From Candidatus Cloacimonas sp. (GTDB lineage Bacteria > Cloacimonadota > Cloacimonadia > Cloacimonadales > Cloacimonadaceae): a stretch of 30,377 nt of DNA. The position numbers were made by a program, and so were the translations under genes. The notes under the pieces were generated by a model. It was not told the DNA's origin. It did not search any database and saw nothing but the letters and a program-made list of their open reading frames with translations. Positions 15,666 to 24,842 of the stretch are shown piece after piece (positions within the stretch are counted from its first letter, which is position 1; the number at the start of each line of letters is the position of its first letter). The stretch is taken from NCBI GenBank assembly GCA_035403355.1, contig DAONFA010000028.1, positions 1-30,377 on the forward strand. Reading direction: 5' to 3'.

Positions 15666-17921
15666 ATGGAATTAACAGAAAATGCATTGAAGGTATTGGA
15701 AAAAAGATATTTCCGTAAAGATGAAAATGGGGTTCTTAAAGAGGACTGGGATAAAATGCTTACTCGCGTTGCCTCTAATATTGCAGGTGAAGACGCGGAA
15801 AAGGCTGATCGTTTTCATCGGTTGATGGATGCGGGTTATTTTTTACCCAATTCCCCCACTCTGATGAATGCCGGAAGTGATTTACAACAGCTCTCCGCCT
15901 GTTTCGTTTTGCCTATTGAAGACAGTATGGAAAGCATTTTTGAAACGGTAAAAAATGCTGCTTTAATACATAAAAGCGGAGGTGGAACCGGTTTTTCTTT
16001 CAGTCACTTAAGAGAAGCTAATGCCCGAGTTCGTTCTACCAATGGAGTTTCCAGTGGACCGCTATCCTTTCTGAAAGTTTTTAATGCTGCAACCGATGCT
16101 GTTAAACAAGGAGGAACGCGTAGAGGAGCCAATATGGCTATCTTAAATGTGGATCATCCCCAGATTTTAGATTTTATCACCTGCAAGGAAAATCCCGCGG
16201 AACTTACCAATTTTAATATCAGTGTTGGTATTACCGAGGAATTTATGCAGGCGGTAGCCAATGATGCTGAATATAATCTTATTTCTCCTCACACGGGAAC
16301 TATTATCAAAACGCTGAAAGCTGCAGATGTTTTTGCTTTAATTGTGCAGATGGCTCATAAAAACGGCGAACCGGGAATTGTTTTTTTAGACCGGATGAAT
16401 AATTCCAATCCTACTCCAATTTTGGGAAAAATTGAATCCACCAATCCCTGCGGAGAACAACCCTTACTTCCTTATGAGTCCTGTAATTTGGGTTCTCTCA
16501 ATCTTGCTCTGTTTATTAAAGACGGAGATGTGGACTGGGATAAACTGCAAAAGGCGATATATGACAGCGTGGATTTTTTGGATGCAGTTATTGATGTTTC
16601 CCGTTATCCTTTGCCACAAATTGAAAGTGTTTCCAGGGCAAATCGCAAAATAGGTTTGGGGGTAATGGGTTGGGCTGATATGTTGTTTCAGTTAAAAATA
16701 CCTTATGCCAGTGAGGAAGCGCTTGCTCTTGCCTCTAAAGTGATGGAATTTATAGATTTTAACGCTAAAATGCAATCTCTAAAACTGGCTGCTGAAAAAT
16801 GTGCATTCCCCAATTTTGCCAAAAGTATTTATGCTGAGGGCAGCTTAAAACGGGAAAAATTATTCCAGGATTGGGACTACTTAAAAGCAAGAATACAAAA
16901 GGAAGGAATTCGCAATGCTACTCTTACTACTATTGCTCCAACAGGGACAATTAGTATGATTGCCGATACTTCCAGCGGAATTGAACCCCAATTTTCGCTT
17001 GCCTATGTGAAAAATGTGATGGATGGAGAGAAACTGCTCTATGTGAATAAATATTTACAGCAAGCTTTGGAAGAGAAGGGAATCTGTAATGAGGAATTGC
17101 TGGAAAAAATTTTAACCCGCGGTTCTCTTGCTGGAATTGAGGGTATCCCGGACGATTTGCAAAAGGTTTTTCAAACAGCTCACGATATTAGCCCTGAATG
17201 GCATATCAGAATGCAGGCAGCATTTCAAAATTATACAGATAATGCAGTTAGCAAAACCATAAATTTCCCTAATTCAGCTACGGTGGAGGATATTAAAAGT
17301 AGCTATGAACTTGCCTATCAGCTTGGCTGTAAAGGAGTTACTGTTTATAGGGATGGCAGCAGAGAAAATCAGGTGCTCTCTTTAGGGACAAAAACATCCT
17401 CAGCCGATAAAAGCGAAAAAAAGGTTGCTCCCAGAACCAGACCGGAAATAACTAAAGGTGTAACTCAACGCCTGGAAACAGGTTGCGGGCATATGTATGT
17501 AACTATTAATACCGATACTCAAGGTGCCTGTGAGGTCTTTATTCAAATGGGAAAAGTGGGTGGATGTGCTTCTGCTCAATTGGAAGCTATTGCGCGGCTG
17601 GTATCTTTAGCTCTGCGTTCTCAAATTAAGATTGAATCTATTACCCGTCAGCTGAAAGGAATTCGCTGTCCATCCCCGATGTGGAATAAAGGAACGATGA
17701 TAACTTCCTGCGGAGATGCAGTCGGCAAAGCTTTGGAGCAATTCGTTACCCTTTATAACAAAAGCGATTTTCAGGTATCCGATATTGCTGAAGAATCCCC
17801 AGGTTTCGCTGTGGAACAGACGCTGGGAAACGGTTTTGCTCTTTGTCCCGATTGTGGAAATACCATTGAACATATTGAAGGATGCTTGAAATGTCCCGTC
17901 TGTGGTTGGAGTAAATGTTAA
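15666..17921 (+). CDS. nrdJ: Vitamin B12-dependent (class II) ribonucleoside-diphosphate reductase
   Basis: Makes deoxyribonucleotides using adenosylcobalamin; needs no oxygen, which suits an anaerobe. 751 residues. Active-site residues are visible: Cys79 in LSACFVLP, Asn260-Cys262-Glu264 in NPCGEQP (radical Cys262) and Cys273 in ESCNLGS, the second of the redox pair with Cys79. APTGTISMIADTSSGIEP is also conserved. The C-terminal Cys-rich end (CPDCGN...CPVCGWSKC) is the zinc-ribbon/redox tail typical of NrdJ. I chose ATG 15666, with GGAG at 15657-15660 five bases upstream, over GTG 15660, which overlaps that site. It follows kce by 11 bp. Confidence 0.96.
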   Translation: MELTENALKVLEKRYFRKDENGVLKEDWDKMLTRVASNIAGEDAEKADRFHRLMDAGYFLPNSPTLMNAGSDLQQLSACFVLPIEDSMESIFETVKNAALIHKSGGGTGFSFSHLREANARVRSTNGVSSGPLSFLKVFNAATDAVKQGGTRRGANMAILNVDHPQILDFITCKENPAELTNFNISVGITEEFMQAVANDAEYNLISPHTGTIIKTLKAADVFALIVQMAHKNGEPGIVFLDRMNNSNPTPILGKIESTNPCGEQPLLPYESCNLGSLNLALFIKDGDVDWDKLQKAIYDSVDFLDAVIDVSRYPLPQIESVSRANRKIGLGVMGWADMLFQLKIPYASEEALALASKVMEFIDFNAKMQSLKLAAEKCAFPNFAKSIYAEGSLKREKLFQDWDYLKARIQKEGIRNATLTTIAPTGTISMIADTSSGIEPQFSLAYVKNVMDGEKLLYVNKYLQQALEEKGICNEELLEKILTRGSLAGIEGIPDDLQKVFQTAHDISPEWHIRMQAAFQNYTDNAVSKTINFPNSATVEDIKSSYELAYQLGCKGVTVYRDGSRENQVLSLGTKTSSADKSEKKVAPRTRPEITKGVTQRLETGCGHMYVTINTDTQGACEVFIQMGKVGGCASAQLEAIARLVSLALRSQIKIESITRQLKGIRCPSPMWNKGTMITSCGDAVGKALEQFVTLYNKSDFQVSDIAEESPGFAVEQTLGNGFALCPDCGNTIEHIEGCLKCPVCGWSKC

Positions 17922-17928
17922 CCAGTTC

Positions 17929-17934
17929 TTGACA
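17929..17934 (+). promoter_or_regulatory. TTGACA, possible -35 element after nrdJ
   Basis: A perfect TTGACA in the 152-bp gap between nrdJ and the zinc-ribbon membrane protein gene. At 17 bases spacing there is only a T-run. The TATATAA at 17964-17970 is about 30 bases away, too far for a standard pair. A promoter in this gap is plausible, but this exact assignment is weak. Confidence 0.25.
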
Positions 17935-18073
17935 AAAGCAATGCCTGAATTTTTTTGCCTTTCTATATAAGATACGGCAAATTCCTTCGTGGTAACCTGG
18001 AATGCTGTTCTTAAACTTTTTTTCCCTGTCTGCCGAATAAAAAAGATTTGCCAGACCCAATAAAGGAGTATAA

Positions 18074-18871
18074 ATGCGGTGTAAATATTGTAACGCCCGT
18101 CTTGCTGTTCACGATATCTGGTGTATGCAATGCGGTAAACAAACGCCTGTAATAAAAAATGAACTTTATGCAATGAAGTCCTTTTCGGAAACCTGGAATT
18201 CCTATAAGGGTAAAATGACCTCTTCCCTACCTGGAGCTGCTTTTGCTCTAATTTTGGGTCTAATTCCGATTGCGGTTTTAATTTGGCTCTTCAGCAGCAT
18301 AATTCAACTGGAAAGTGATAATGCTGCCCGGATGTTATTAAACCTGGTGATTAAATCCGTTGCTTTTTCACTTTTTATACCTTTCGTTTTAATTGCCTTT
18401 AAGCCGATTTGCCAGCATAATGAATATCATCTGAAACTTTCAGAGATGTTTGCTGCATTACGCGTTTATCCGCGGTATTTTCTTTGGACACTTATCAATG
18501 CGTTGTTTTTTTGTGTTATCTATATTATATGTTTTGGTTTACCCAATTTTGCCTCTGCACCCATTTTACATCTGGTTTGGCTGGTTTTAGTTAACTATTG
18601 GGTTGCCATCAGTTTACCTTCTTTGGTTCTAATGGAAGAAAGGTCTTTCAATCCTTGGCAGGCAATCAGGATGTCCTATTTGCATTTTCAGGGTGTTCGC
18701 TGGAATATCTATTTACTGGCTTTAGTGTTAGCGGTTTTAAACGCTTTCGGTTGTATGTTATTTGCGTTATTGCTAATTCCCGAAGCGTTAATTTTGCCTC
18801 TATCTCTTTTTGCGGTGCGAGATTATACCCGGCGTTTACTTGATTTTGAACTGCTGAATTATAGATTGTGA
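18074..18871 (+). CDS. Zinc-ribbon multi-pass membrane protein, unknown function
   Basis: 265 residues. The N-terminus is a cytoplasmic zinc ribbon with CKYC (Cys3, Cys6) and CMQC (Cys17, Cys20). About five or six hydrophobic segments follow, from about residue 50 to 250, the first being LPGAAFALILGLIPIAVLIW. The arrangement resembles membrane proteins with a zinc-ribbon head and a DUF-type integral domain; I cannot assign a function. AAGGAG at 18063-18068, 5 bases before the ATG, is one of the best ribosome-binding sites in the window. It heads a run of six close genes that ends at 24831, and apbE follows within 11 bp. Confidence 0.75.
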   Translation: MRCKYCNARLAVHDIWCMQCGKQTPVIKNELYAMKSFSETWNSYKGKMTSSLPGAAFALILGLIPIAVLIWLFSSIIQLESDNAARMLLNLVIKSVAFSLFIPFVLIAFKPICQHNEYHLKLSEMFAALRVYPRYFLWTLINALFFCVIYIICFGLPNFASAPILHLVWLVLVNYWVAISLPSLVLMEERSFNPWQAIRMSYLHFQGVRWNIYLLALVLAVLNAFGCMLFALLLIPEALILPLSLFAVRDYTRRLLDFELLNYRL

Positions 18872-18882
18872 GGTTTTGCTTT

Positions 18883-19887
18883 ATGAAACGCAGAGAAATT
18901 ATATCCCTTTTTATTTTAATCCTGGTTATCAGTTTCGGTGCCTACCGATATTTTACTCGCTCCTTCACAGAAACTAAAAGTCAATACCTGATGGATACGA
19001 TTGTAGAAATCTCCGCTACTTCGCAAAGCAAAAATGTCGGCAGCCAGATAGATTCAATTTATAAGTATATTCACGAGTTGGAGAATAAATTAAACGAATA
19101 CAACCCCGAAAGTTATCTGGGCAAAATCAATGCTGATACCGTTAATACTGTTTTTCCGATGGACCCCGATGTATATAATTTACTTTCTCTTGCAGATAGT
19201 TTATATCAAATGACGGGTGGAGCTTTTGACCCTACCATTAAGCCCGTTTGGGATTTATGGGGGTTTAATACTGAAAACCCTGTCCCCCCGGATTCTTTAA
19301 GCATAAAAAATATGCTGAAAAAAGTGGACTTCAGCAAGATTAAATACGATTCCCGAAAGCTTGTTAAACCCAGGGGAATGCAGCTTACTTTTGGTGCTAT
19401 TGCCAAAGGTTACATTCTGGATAAGGCAAAAGAATATATGCAAGCGCAAAAATTGGATAGCGGATATATCAATTGTCGTAGTTCAATGGTTTTTACCGGC
19501 TATAAAAAACCCCAGCTTGTGTATATTACGCATCCAAGTAAACCGGATGATTATATTGCCAGTTTCAAAGTGCTGAATCAGAGCGTTTCCACTTCTGGAG
19601 ATTATCAACAGTTCTTTGAATACAATGGCATTCGCTATCATCATATCCTTAATCCCTTAACCGGTTATCCGGTTCCGGATGTGCATTCGGTAACTGTGTT
19701 ATGTTCTTCTGCTGCGTGGTCGGACGGACTTTCCACAGCTCTTTTTTTGCTTCCTCCGGAATCGGCACTTAGTGCAATTAAACACAAACCCGATTGTGAA
19801 GCAATTATTTATTACAGTAAAGATGATTCTCTCGTTTCCTTGAAAACAGCTGGAATGAAAGATAGAGGTTTGAACGAAAATTTATGA
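18883..19887 (+). CDS. apbE: FAD:protein FMN transferase (ApbE-like)
   Basis: 334 residues. A single N-terminal hydrophobic segment (about residues 6-24) would anchor it at the outer face of the inner membrane. ApbE attaches FMN to Thr residues of proteins such as RnfD, RnfG and NqrB/C. Family signatures present: FGAIAKGYILD, HHILNPLTGYP and WSDGLSTALFLLP. The usual LGG(N/D) triplet of the flavin-binding region aligns with CRSS in INCRSSMVFTG, so two conserved glycines appear to be missing. GTGAGG at 18868-18873 may act as ribosome-binding site for ATG 18883; a GTG at 18868 overlapping the previous stop is an alternative. The end overlaps folE2 (ATGA). Family membership is firm; full activity is open. 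Confidence 0.88.
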   Translation: MKRREIISLFILILVISFGAYRYFTRSFTETKSQYLMDTIVEISATSQSKNVGSQIDSIYKYIHELENKLNEYNPESYLGKINADTVNTVFPMDPDVYNLLSLADSLYQMTGGAFDPTIKPVWDLWGFNTENPVPPDSLSIKNMLKKVDFSKIKYDSRKLVKPRGMQLTFGAIAKGYILDKAKEYMQAQKLDSGYINCRSSMVFTGYKKPQLVYITHPSKPDDYIASFKVLNQSVSTSGDYQQFFEYNGIRYHHILNPLTGYPVPDVHSVTVLCSSAAWSDGLSTALFLLPPESALSAIKHKPDCEAIIYYSKDDSLVSLKTAGMKDRGLNENL

Positions 19888-20651
19888 CTTTTCCCGATAT
19901 TCAATCCCAGGAAGATAACCGGAAAATAACAATTGATAAAGTTGGCGTGAAAGGTATTCGCTACCCCGTCGTTGTGCAAGATAGAGAAGGCATCCAACAT
20001 AGTGTTGCCGATTTAAATATCTATGTAGAACTTACTCATCAGCTTCGGGGAACCCATATGAGCCGTTTCCTGGAAATTCTGAACAAGTATCACACCGAGG
20101 TCTTTATTGATAAACTGGATGTCTTTCTAAGCGAATTGAAAAGAACGCTGAAAGCGGATGCCGCTTATATAGATATAATGTTTCCTTTTTTTATGAAAAA
20201 GCAGGCACCTGTTTCCCGCGTTTCTTCTCTGCTAAACTATGACTGCTGTTTTAATGCCTCGTTCAAAGAGAATTTTGAACTCTGGATTAGTGTGTATGTT
20301 CCGGTTACAACTTTATGCCCCTGCTCTAAAGCAATAAGCGTTTCCGGAGCTCATAATCAACGCTCCCGGATATTTATTAAAGTTCGTTACACGGAGTTTG
20401 TGTGGCTGGAAGAACTTATTCAACTGGCGGAAAAACATTCCAGCTGTGAGATTTACCCCCTGTTAAAACGCACAGACGAAAAATATGTAACCGAAAAGGC
20501 ATATCGTAATCCTAAATTCGTGGAAGATGTAGTGCGGGAAATTACTTTGGAACTTAGCAAAGATAAACGCATCAACGGATTTTATGTAGAAGCGGAAAAC
20601 TTTGAATCTATTCACAATCACAATGCTTATGCCCTGATAAGCAGAATTTAA
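19884..20651 (+). CDS. folE2: GTP cyclohydrolase IB (FolE2)
   Basis: Converts GTP to 7,8-dihydroneopterin triphosphate, the first step of folate and queuosine synthesis. The type IB family uses a range of divalent metals and is distinct from FolE. 255 residues, slightly short of the usual 260-300 but with the core complete. CPCSKAIS (Cys145, Cys147) carries the metal-binding cysteine, and GTHMSRFLE near residue 60 is a family hallmark. The C-terminal ENFESIHNHNAYA is also conserved. The ATG overlaps the apbE stop as ATGA, so translation is probably coupled. Confidence 0.95.
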   Translation: MTFPDIQSQEDNRKITIDKVGVKGIRYPVVVQDREGIQHSVADLNIYVELTHQLRGTHMSRFLEILNKYHTEVFIDKLDVFLSELKRTLKADAAYIDIMFPFFMKKQAPVSRVSSLLNYDCCFNASFKENFELWISVYVPVTTLCPCSKAISVSGAHNQRSRIFIKVRYTEFVWLEELIQLAEKHSSCEIYPLLKRTDEKYVTEKAYRNPKFVEDVVREITLELSKDKRINGFYVEAENFESIHNHNAYALISRI

Positions 20652-20675
20652 TCTATCTAAGGTTAGTAAAATACT

Positions 20676-23321
20676 TTGAGAGCGTTCACTTTACCTCAGC
20701 CCGTAAGTAAAATTTTGACTAACGGCTTGGAAGTTATTTCTGTGCAGGATAGCTCCAATGCTGTGCTTTGCTTGCAATTATACATTCGTACCGGTTCAGT
20801 TCAGGAAAATAAAAATCAGCGTGGCTATTCGCATTTTATTGAGCATTTAAGCTTTAAATCAACTTTGGATTTTCCCTCTAATGGTATCTCCCGTTATGCT
20901 TCAGGTTTGGGTGGAATGCTGAATGCTTTTACCGATTTTGATTGCACTTGTTACTATCTGATGCTACCTTCCGAAAAGCTTAAAGAGGGCTTGCATATTC
21001 TTGCTGAGCTTGCGTTTAAAAGCACTTTCAGCAAAGAAGATGTGGAAACGGAAAAGGATATTATTCTGGAAGAAATAAAGCAGTATCAGAATGATCCCGA
21101 AACCGATTTTTTAGATTATATTCAAAGCACTTATTATCAAAAAAGCCCGCTTAAGTATCAGATTTTAGGCAATCCCGATAGTGTTTCACAGGCAGATTTT
21201 GCTGCTCTGAGCAGATTTTATCGGCAGCGATATCTCCCTGAAAATTCCTTTCTCGTTATCTGCGGTGATTGTTGTGATGAGGAATTAAACGGTTATCTGG
21301 ATAAATATTTTGCACCCTGGAAACAAGGTAATAAGCCAATTCCACAGCCCACAGAAATTGAACCCGAAATAAATGGTTTACGCTATTTTTGGAAGCAGAA
21401 AGAGATAAATGAAAAAACCCTTGCCATCGCTCTTCCGGAATTATGTGATAAACATCCTTTTGCCAATGCTCTTTTAATTGCTATCCGCTATTTGGCAATC
21501 GGCAAGTCGTCCCGTCTTTACAAACGCCTGGTGGAAGAAGAAAAAATCTGTTCCAGTGTAAAAGTAAGCTCGCTTTGCGGACTTCTTTCCGGTGCTTCAA
21601 TTATATCTTTCACCCCTTTATCCGATAAATATCTGCCTGATATTGTACATATATTTAAAGAAGAGCTATCCTCTCTGCTGAAAAATGGCATTCCTGCAAA
21701 CGAAATGGAGCTGATTAAAAAAGATATTATCCATAGCTGGCTGTTCAGTTTTGAAGGAATGGAAGACCTCGCTGGCTTGATAGCTACGGAAAGAATGGCA
21801 GGAGACCTTACGCGGTTGCAAAGTTACGGTGAGGAAATTGATTCTACAACTTTAAGTGCCGTGATGGATGCAATTCATAAATACTGGCTTCCAGCCGGGA
21901 TGGCAGTTTACTATCAAAGTCCTGTTCAAAATCTAAACTTGATGCAGGAAGCAAATTCTCTAATAACTATCCCTCAGCAAATAAATTATTCTTCATCCAT
22001 AGCTGCTTTGGCGGATGAGCCATCTCTAAAACTTGATTTTATTCCCCTGAAAGAAGCTGCAGGTGCAAAACCAGGGAAAATAATTCCAATCGCTGAAGAC
22101 CTTTATACGATGACCCTTTCCAATGGTATGACGGTGCTCTTCAAGCAATTGAAAAACAAAAACATCAGCGGTTTTTCGCTTTCCAGTTCTATCAGCCAGA
22201 TTTGTGAAACACCTTCCGAAATAGGTGCTAATTTCTTTTGCACTTCGCTGTTGCTATATCAAACTCAAAAACACAGTCATCAGGAGCTGCAACAATATTC
22301 CCGGGAAAATGGATTTAATATTCGCCTCATCCATCATTTGGATACTACCACTTTCAAAGGAAAATGCCAAAAAGAAAATCTGGATAAGGCATTATCTATG
22401 CTGGCGGAAATAATTTATCTGCCTCGTTTTGACAGGAATTATTTCTCGCTTTTAACTTCTGCCGCCTTAGATGAAATTCGGCGGGATCAAGATTATCCCG
22501 TTAATTATGCTTACCTGAACTGGTATAAAATGCTTGTGGGAAAACAAAGTAATCTGTTTCGCAGTTCCGGAACTCCTGGCCAAATTCGTGCCCTGCATAT
22601 TAAGGACTTACAGCAATGGTATAATAACTGGAATATCGGCAGGGATTTCTGTTTGGCTATTGTCGGCAATTATCAGCCGGAAGAAGTATTAGAGCTTTGT
22701 GAACAAACCTTGGGCATCGCTCAAACCGAAAAACAAGCACTTATTCCTCATCCGTTATTTTCGCCTGAAGAGGTTCATTTTAAAAAGACCTGGCGTAAAA
22801 CCGACCAGGCAATCATTTACACCGGTGGTTTTGCCTCTCCGGCAAACAACCGTGAAGAAAATACTGCCTTCTATGTTTTAGCTCAGATTTTGGGTGGGGA
22901 CATTTCATCCCGTTTTTTTGATGTTCTGCGGGAAAAATACGGCTATGCCTATCAAACCGGTTTTGATTTTCATTCCTTGAACGAACTTGGTTTTTGGAAT
23001 GCTTATGCCTTTTGTGATAAAAGCGATTATCGCAATTGCCTTGCCTTAATGCAGGAAATCCTTAATTCTCTTGTAGATAGAGGTGTGGATGAAGATGAAC
23101 TGGAAAACGCCAAACAATATCTTATTGGAATGAACCGCTTTGAAAATGAAAGTGTTTCTTACACTGCCTCCACCCTATCCAATCTGGCAGCTTGCGGTTT
23201 TGAACCCGAATATTATCTCTCGCGGGAAGATCGTATCCGCAAAGTGGATAAAGAAATAATCCGACAAATTGCCCTCAAATGGCTGCTGCCGGAAAATCAA
23301 TATACTTATTTGCTCTTGTAA
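20676..23321 (+). CDS. M16 family zinc metallopeptidase, two-half protein
   Basis: 881 residues, the length of a double M16 (pitrilysin/insulinase) protein with two related halves of about 430 residues. The first half has the inverted zinc motif HFIEH (53-57) with the downstream ligand Glu133 in ILEEIKQ, so it should be active. The second half (from about residue 465, SNGMTVLFKQL) lacks HxxEH, as is usual for the structural half. No signal peptide is seen, so it is probably cytoplasmic unless exported by another route. The start is TTG 20676; no in-frame ATG is near and the AAGG upstream is weak. It is 24 bp after folE2 and 2 bp before the activase ATG. Confidence 0.88.
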   Translation: MRAFTLPQPVSKILTNGLEVISVQDSSNAVLCLQLYIRTGSVQENKNQRGYSHFIEHLSFKSTLDFPSNGISRYASGLGGMLNAFTDFDCTCYYLMLPSEKLKEGLHILAELAFKSTFSKEDVETEKDIILEEIKQYQNDPETDFLDYIQSTYYQKSPLKYQILGNPDSVSQADFAALSRFYRQRYLPENSFLVICGDCCDEELNGYLDKYFAPWKQGNKPIPQPTEIEPEINGLRYFWKQKEINEKTLAIALPELCDKHPFANALLIAIRYLAIGKSSRLYKRLVEEEKICSSVKVSSLCGLLSGASIISFTPLSDKYLPDIVHIFKEELSSLLKNGIPANEMELIKKDIIHSWLFSFEGMEDLAGLIATERMAGDLTRLQSYGEEIDSTTLSAVMDAIHKYWLPAGMAVYYQSPVQNLNLMQEANSLITIPQQINYSSSIAALADEPSLKLDFIPLKEAAGAKPGKIIPIAEDLYTMTLSNGMTVLFKQLKNKNISGFSLSSSISQICETPSEIGANFFCTSLLLYQTQKHSHQELQQYSRENGFNIRLIHHLDTTTFKGKCQKENLDKALSMLAEIIYLPRFDRNYFSLLTSAALDEIRRDQDYPVNYAYLNWYKMLVGKQSNLFRSSGTPGQIRALHIKDLQQWYNNWNIGRDFCLAIVGNYQPEEVLELCEQTLGIAQTEKQALIPHPLFSPEEVHFKKTWRKTDQAIIYTGGFASPANNREENTAFYVLAQILGGDISSRFFDVLREKYGYAYQTGFDFHSLNELGFWNAYAFCDKSDYRNCLALMQEILNSLVDRGVDEDELENAKQYLIGMNRFENESVSYTASTLSNLAACGFEPEYYLSREDRIRKVDKEIIRQIALKWLLPENQYTYLLL

Positions 23322-23323
23322 TT

Positions 23324-24091
23324 ATGCTGAAACTTGGTATAGACATCGGTTCCCGGAACACAAAAATCGTTATCTATAACGATAGTGCAGAGAAAATTGA
23401 ATACAGCGCTTGTCACAGCACTGAACTATCCATTTTGGAGGGAGTTAACCATCTTATAGCAGAAGGTTTTTCCGCCACCGGAATTACCGCTGATAGTATA
23501 TCTGCTATCGGAGTAACAGGTTACGGACGCAAACTCTATCCTGAGGCAACTTCAGTCATTTCCGAAATAAGCTGTCATCCTGCCGGCTGTAAATACTATT
23601 TTCCTCAGATTAAAACCATTATTGATATCGGAGGTCAGGATTCCAAAATTATCACCTTAACGGATAGCGGAAAAGTTGCCGATTTTGTGATGAACGATAA
23701 ATGCGCTGCAGGAACAGGACGCTTTCTGGAAATGACAGCTATGCGCTTGGGCTGTGATGTTTCCGAACTATCACTATTAGCTTCGCAATCTTCTAAAGTT
23801 ATAGAACTTAATTCCACTTGCGTCGTTTTTGCCGAATCGGAAATAATTGGCTTACTTTCTTCTTCAATTGCTCCTGCAGAAATTGCTCGTTCCGTGCATC
23901 GGAGCATTGCCAAACGCATTTTAGCACAAATGTCAGTCGTTTGTTGGGAGCCTCCCTTAGTTTTTACAGGTGGCGTGGCTCTAAACAAAGATATGGTTCA
24001 TTGCTTAGCCGATGTTTTAGGATTTGAATTACTTACGCCTCCAGACCCGGAAATCACTGCTGCCTTGGGTGCTGCTATTTTAGCCAAATGA
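23324..24091 (+). CDS. CoA-substrate-specific enzyme activase (HgdC/BadF-like)
   Basis: 255 residues, ASKHA-fold ATPase that drives one-electron transfer to 2-hydroxyacyl-CoA dehydratases or benzoyl-CoA-type reductases. Motifs: GIDIGSRNTK, TGYGRK, DIGGQDSK, KCAAGTGRFLE with Cys127, TCVVFAE with Cys166, and FTGGVALN. In the Acidaminococcus 2-hydroxyglutaryl-CoA dehydratase activator, cysteines at these same numbers hold the dimer's [4Fe-4S] cluster, so this is probably a working activase. No dehydratase subunits are encoded nearby. I chose ATG 23324; the longer frame from 23279 overlaps the M16 gene. The end overlaps the PHP gene (ATGA). Confidence 0.9.
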   Translation: MLKLGIDIGSRNTKIVIYNDSAEKIEYSACHSTELSILEGVNHLIAEGFSATGITADSISAIGVTGYGRKLYPEATSVISEISCHPAGCKYYFPQIKTIIDIGGQDSKIITLTDSGKVADFVMNDKCAAGTGRFLEMTAMRLGCDVSELSLLASQSSKVIELNSTCVVFAESEIIGLLSSSIAPAEIARSVHRSIAKRILAQMSVVCWEPPLVFTGGVALNKDMVHCLADVLGFELLTPPDPEITAALGAAILAK

Positions 24092-24831
24092 AATTTGATT
24101 ATCACCTTCATACAGAAGATAGTTACGATAGTTCACTTAAAGCAATAGATTTGCTCAAAAGAGCTATCCAATTAAAATATGATGAAATTGCCATAACCGA
24201 ACACCTGGATTTGCTCCCTTTGGAAATGCGGACTTACGGTGTCCCCTCTTTAAATCGTTATTATAAAAGAATTAAAGAGTTAAAGAGTAGGACATCAGAA
24301 ATAAATGTCCTTATCGGTATTGAAGTAGGTGATTATCAAAGAGTTAAGAACTATGCCTCAGCATTGGTAGAAAACTTTGCTTTTGATCTAATTCTGGGGT
24401 CAGTGCACTTTCTAAGCGATAATACCAATGTTGCAATTCCCCTGCCAAAACCTCTTTCCGAAGAGCAAGTAAAAGATTACTATCTGCAGAATTTAGCGTT
24501 AGTATCTTCTTGCGATATAGATGTATTAGCTCATTTGGGAGTTTATAAACGCTGCTATAATCATATTCCCGATGAAACTATTCATTATTCATTGCTCCAC
24601 GATATTTTCCAAACTATGATTCAGCGTGGGATTGCTTTGGAAATCAATTATAGTCCCCTGCGTCGGGGTTATCCTTCTTTTATTCCGGAACTTCCTCTAT
24701 TAGAAATGTATCTTAACTTAGGAGGAAAACTTTTTTCTTTAGGTAGCGATGCACATCAAATTGAGCATTTTGACCTCTATCGTGATACTATTCCCCAAAA
24801 ATTCTGCACCTCTTATCGCTATCTGCAATAA
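24088..24831 (+). CDS. PHP domain phosphoesterase, histidinol-phosphatase (HisJ/HisK) type
   Basis: 247 residues, close to the usual HisJ/HisK length. Metal-binding motifs of the PHP superfamily are present in order: HLHTEDSYD at residues 5-13, ITEHLDL, GIEVGDY, GSVHFL, LAHLGVY and GSDAHQIEHFD. The family dephosphorylates histidinol phosphate in histidine synthesis, but PHP enzymes with other phosphoester substrates are common and no his gene is nearby. The ATG overlaps the activase stop. It is the last plus-strand gene of this run and faces ndk, with 44 bases between the two ends. Confidence 0.85.
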   Translation: MKFDYHLHTEDSYDSSLKAIDLLKRAIQLKYDEIAITEHLDLLPLEMRTYGVPSLNRYYKRIKELKSRTSEINVLIGIEVGDYQRVKNYASALVENFAFDLILGSVHFLSDNTNVAIPLPKPLSEEQVKDYYLQNLALVSSCDIDVLAHLGVYKRCYNHIPDETIHYSLLHDIFQTMIQRGIALEINYSPLRRGYPSFIPELPLLEMYLNLGGKLFSLGSDAHQIEHFDLYRDTIPQKFCTSYRYLQ

Positions 24832-24842
24832 TTATCACAAAT

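Noticed and set aside
17607..18173. A 188-codon minus-strand frame over the end of nrdJ and the following gap
   Set aside because: It is antisense to the conserved NrdJ C-terminus and to the zinc-ribbon start, with no recognisable domain.
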